A DNA stretch of 26,143 bases from JAVJRN01 sp047635055. Lineage in GTDB: Bacteria; Bacteroidota; Bacteroidia; Cytophagales; Cyclobacteriaceae. The notes under the pieces are model-generated. The model was given only the letters and a program-made list of their open reading frames with translations. It did no database searches and was not told the DNA's origin. Each line of letters begins with the position of its first letter. Positions within the stretch are counted from its first letter, which is position 1. Positions 24,064 to 26,143 of the stretch are shown here, one piece after another. The position numbers were made by a program, and so were the translations under genes. The stretch covers positions 1 through 26,143 of the forward strand of contig JBLIIJ010000054.1 of assembly GCA_047635055.1 (NCBI GenBank). Direction: 5' to 3'.

Positions 24064-25825
24064 TTTTGTCCAAGGATAGGGTGATTACTATATTGGTTCC
24101 TTTACCTATTTTTGAGTCTAATTTAAGTATTCCTCCGATATATGCAGCTCTTTCTTTCATATTGAATACGCCATGGCCGGCTTTTTCAAAATGTCCGCTG
24201 CTTTCTAGTCTGCCCTGATCAAAACCATTGCCATCATCACGGATGCTGATTTTAAGCGAGTTGATGTCGTGCGAAAAAATTACTTCAATATTTTGCGCTT
24301 TGGCATACTTTAATGCGTTGTTGACTGCTTCTTGAATGATCCGATAAAGATTGGTTTCTACAGAGGAGTCTAGTCGATTGATAAAGCTAGTTTCGTTGAT
24401 AAATTTCACATCACTTTTGGTGACAGAGTTGATCTCGTGGCAAAATTTATTTATTGCAGGAATCAGCCCAAAATCGTCCAAGCTACTTGGAGTTAGGTTG
24501 AAGGATACACGACGCACTTCTTTAATGATGCTTTTCATTAAATCTTTGGCATCATGCAGGCGCATTTGCATTGGCTTTGAAGAGGGCATGAGCGATTCGA
24601 GTAATAGATTCATGGCGGAGAGCATTTGTCCAACGCCATCGTGCAATTCTCTCGACAACCTTTTTCGTTCTTCTTCTTGCCCTTCCAAAATCAACCCAGA
24701 TCGATAATGCTGTTCTTTGACTATTTTCTCAATTCTTTCATGATTTATTTCACGAGATCTGATTTTAGCCTCTTTGATTTCAGTGATGTCTTTTGCTATA
24801 AATTTAATCTCACTTGTGGCTTTTACGGGAACCAGAAAAGCATCTATCCAGCAGAAGTCACCTGGTTCTGAGACTAGACGAAGTTCTCCGGTCCAGTTCT
24901 GTCCAGTCTTGAGAATACCGAGAAGTCCATTAATAAAGTCTTGTCGATAGCCACTATCTATTAATAAAGATTGAAAGGTAGTAGGAGGCGGCTCATCCTC
25001 ATATTCCATCAAAGATTTTAGTTCTGAGGAAAAGAAAATAAACGCTCCTGTGTGATCAAATCGAGCAAAAAGTGAAGGCGATTTCGGCTGAATATTGACC
25101 GCTTCCAAGTCTTGATATGACTTACCTAGCTCATCATAAAGTTTGGTTAATTGATTGGCCATTTTGTTAGATGCTTCTTCGGAAGTCACCAGTTCTTCTA
25201 CAGTCAAAGCAATATTTCTGGCCATCGGGCGAAAAATGAACATAAGCTCGGCAAGTATGATAATGATAGAAATGATGAAAAGATAGAGTTCGGTTTTTTG
25301 AAGGCCGTTTACTTTTGTGTTTGCTTCTCTTTCATACTGAGAAACAATGTGGTCCATTATTCTTAGGAAATCCTTTTCATTAGCTAAAATCGCAGCGAGA
25401 GATGTGGCCAAATCCTTCTCAGAACGACGCTGAAGGATGAGTTTTTCACTGCGCTCATAAATGATGTTGAAGTGCGGAGATAGGTCATCAAATAACTTCT
25501 TAATAACTGCAGAGTTGTGATGATTAAACGCTGAGTCTTTGAGCATCAAACCTTCATGAGAACCTTTCCAGAGATTCAGTGCTTCTTGAAGTTCCTTAAT
25601 GTTTTGTACTTGATTTTCAGTAGTATAGACAATTTTCAAAGCCAGTTTACTTATTTTTTGACTCAGCATTCTTTGTCTACCAGCCACATTGATTACCCGC
25701 GCGTCATCCTGCTGCCGACTGATTGATGTTTGTATAAGTAGTTGGCTAATAAGAATACTCGCTGCGATACCTCCAAGGGCGAAAAGATATAAGAGACCGA
25801 GCTGCTTGAATTTTAATCTGTGCAT
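24056..25825 (-). CDS. NarX-like nitrate/nitrite sensor histidine kinase with PAS domain
   Basis: A 589-residue inner-membrane kinase. A first transmembrane helix (about 10-32) leads to a periplasmic four-helix sensor region (about 35-178) that begins with D-D-A-R-V-I-N-V-A-G-R-Q-R-M-L-S-Q (40-56), matching the P-box of NarX/NarQ (D-A-x-x-I-N-x-A-G-x-x-R-M), the nitrate-binding stretch, also seen in PilJ-type domains. A second helix (180-198) follows, then a HAMP-like linker and a PAS domain (about 245-355). The kinase core has a HisKA_3 box E-R-K-R-L-S-R-E-L-H395-D-G-V-G-Q and a HATPase domain with N-box E-A-V-N-N-A-L-K-Y and D-D-G-N-G-F. It is followed directly by the response regulator. 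A PAS domain is not part of E. coli NarX and suggests a second input. Confidence 0.92.
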   Translation of the reverse strand: MHRLKFKQLGLLYLFALGGIAASILISQLLIQTSISRQQDDARVINVAGRQRMLSQKISKLALKIVYTTENQVQNIKELQEALNLWKGSHEGLMLKDSAFNHHNSAVIKKLFDDLSPHFNIIYERSEKLILQRRSEKDLATSLAAILANEKDFLRIMDHIVSQYEREANTKVNGLQKTELYLFIISIIIILAELMFIFRPMARNIALTVEELVTSEEASNKMANQLTKLYDELGKSYQDLEAVNIQPKSPSLFARFDHTGAFIFFSSELKSLMEYEDEPPPTTFQSLLIDSGYRQDFINGLLGILKTGQNWTGELRLVSEPGDFCWIDAFLVPVKATSEIKFIAKDITEIKEAKIRSREINHERIEKIVKEQHYRSGLILEGQEEERKRLSRELHDGVGQMLSAMNLLLESLMPSSKPMQMRLHDAKDLMKSIIKEVRRVSFNLTPSSLDDFGLIPAINKFCHEINSVTKSDVKFINETSFINRLDSSVETNLYRIIQEAVNNALKYAKAQNIEVIFSHDINSLKISIRDDGNGFDQGRLESSGHFEKAGHGVFNMKERAAYIGGILKLDSKIGKGTNIVITLSLDKND

Positions 25826-25891
25826 TTCATTACTTATGCTAAGTATATATCGTTAAAAGTAATCTTTTTACTAAAGTAATTTAAGTGAATT

Positions 25892-25897
25892 TACGTA
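25892..25897. promoter_or_regulatory. TACGTA site before the sensor kinase gene
   Basis: A fifth TACGTA, in GAATTTACGTAG, in the 171-bp gap between nirD and the sensor gene, about 70 bp before its ATG. It may allow autoregulation of the two-component pair. A single 6-bp site is weak evidence. Confidence 0.3.
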
Positions 25898-25996
25898 GTT
25901 GTGGCGCTTTAACCTGTTATGGCTTTGCGGTTTTTTCAGTTTTATTGGCTTTTGGTGATTAAGTATCTAAGTAAACAAGGATGGCCTACAGTGGAG

Positions 25997-26143
25997 CTAT
26001 TCCGCAAATCCGACAAAAACGATATCATTTTCGACTTTTACCGGATAGGTAGCCAAAGCACATTGATTGCCATTGAGATTCTCGCCATTTTTTAAAGAAA
26101 AGGTGTTCTTATGAAAAGGGCAGGCAACTTTTGGGGTATCTCC
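25997..26143 (-). CDS. nirD: Nitrite reductase small subunit (NirD), C-terminal part
   Basis: The minus-strand frame is open from the right edge to TAG at 25997-25999 and gives 48 residues. They contain C-P-F-H-K-N-T-F-S-L-K-N-G, the Rieske-like stretch typical of NirD (usually C-P-L-H-K), then a closing strand Y-P-V-K-V-E-N-D-I-V-F-V. NirD is the small partner of the NADH-dependent siroheme nitrite reductase NirB, which turns nitrite into ammonium. The gene begins beyond the window, and nirB is expected there too. It lies 171 bp upstream of the sensor kinase gene, on the same strand, as part of the nitrate locus. Confidence 0.85.
   Translation of the reverse strand, partial: GDTPKVACPFHKNTFSLKNGENLNGNQCALATYPVKVENDIVFVGFAE

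Noticed and set aside
1..26143. CRISPR array, tRNA or rRNA genes, phage or conjugative genes
   Set aside because: No regular spacer-repeat pattern, no cloverleaf-like sequence and no mobile-element proteins were recognised on either strand.

Overview
The window looks like a chromosomal segment of a Bacteroidota bacterium, most likely a marine-type member of the Cytophagales. The basis is AT-rich DNA, promoters that match the Bacteroidota pattern (TTG, about 19 bp, then TAnnTTTG) instead of E. coli sigma70, a remnant of a type IX secretion sorting domain, and protein flavour. The genus call is inference. No rRNA, tRNA, CRISPR array or intact insertion sequence was seen.

Left part (1-4909, plus strand): the tail of a universal stress protein and its terminator, then a histidine operon hisG-hisD-hisC-hisB. 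It is preceded by a 15-codon leader peptide with six histidines, a probable his attenuator. hisD and hisC overlap by 68 nt. The remaining his genes do not follow hisB.

Second part (4925-8138, minus strand): dinB (Pol IV), then a TetR regulator, an alpha/beta hydrolase and a small membrane protein. The same ATACCGATCGGTAT palindrome lies in the tetR promoter and directly before the hydrolase start, so autoregulation and control of the hydrolase are likely.

Third part (8253-10040): a decayed secreted sulfatase with a type IX sorting domain. It has several stops and frameshifts, one stop lying in the formylglycine signature. Intact tpx and mobA (molybdenum cofactor guanylylation) follow on the plus strand.

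Right part (11582-26143, minus strand): a complete-looking nitrate uptake and assimilation locus. Read in transcription order it holds nirD (partial, at the right edge), a NarX-like sensor kinase and NarL-like regulator, an outer-membrane porin, the nitrate ABC transporter nrtA-nrtB-nrtC-nrtD, a three-module nitrate reductase (molybdopterin enzyme + NirB-like FAD module + BFD-type [2Fe-2S] module), and an unusual protein made of two siroheme-reductase-like ferredoxin-fold halves that has lost every cluster ligand and carries a C-terminal rubredoxin. mobA, convergent with this cluster, would supply the cofactor for the nitrate reductase. The porin-nrt operon has a well-placed promoter with a cluster of TACGTA sites, a candidate binding motif for the NarL-like regulator. 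Hairpins between nrtA/nrtB, nrtC/nrtD and before the reductase suggest graded expression within the operon. Three related dispersed repeats lie between genes of this locus.
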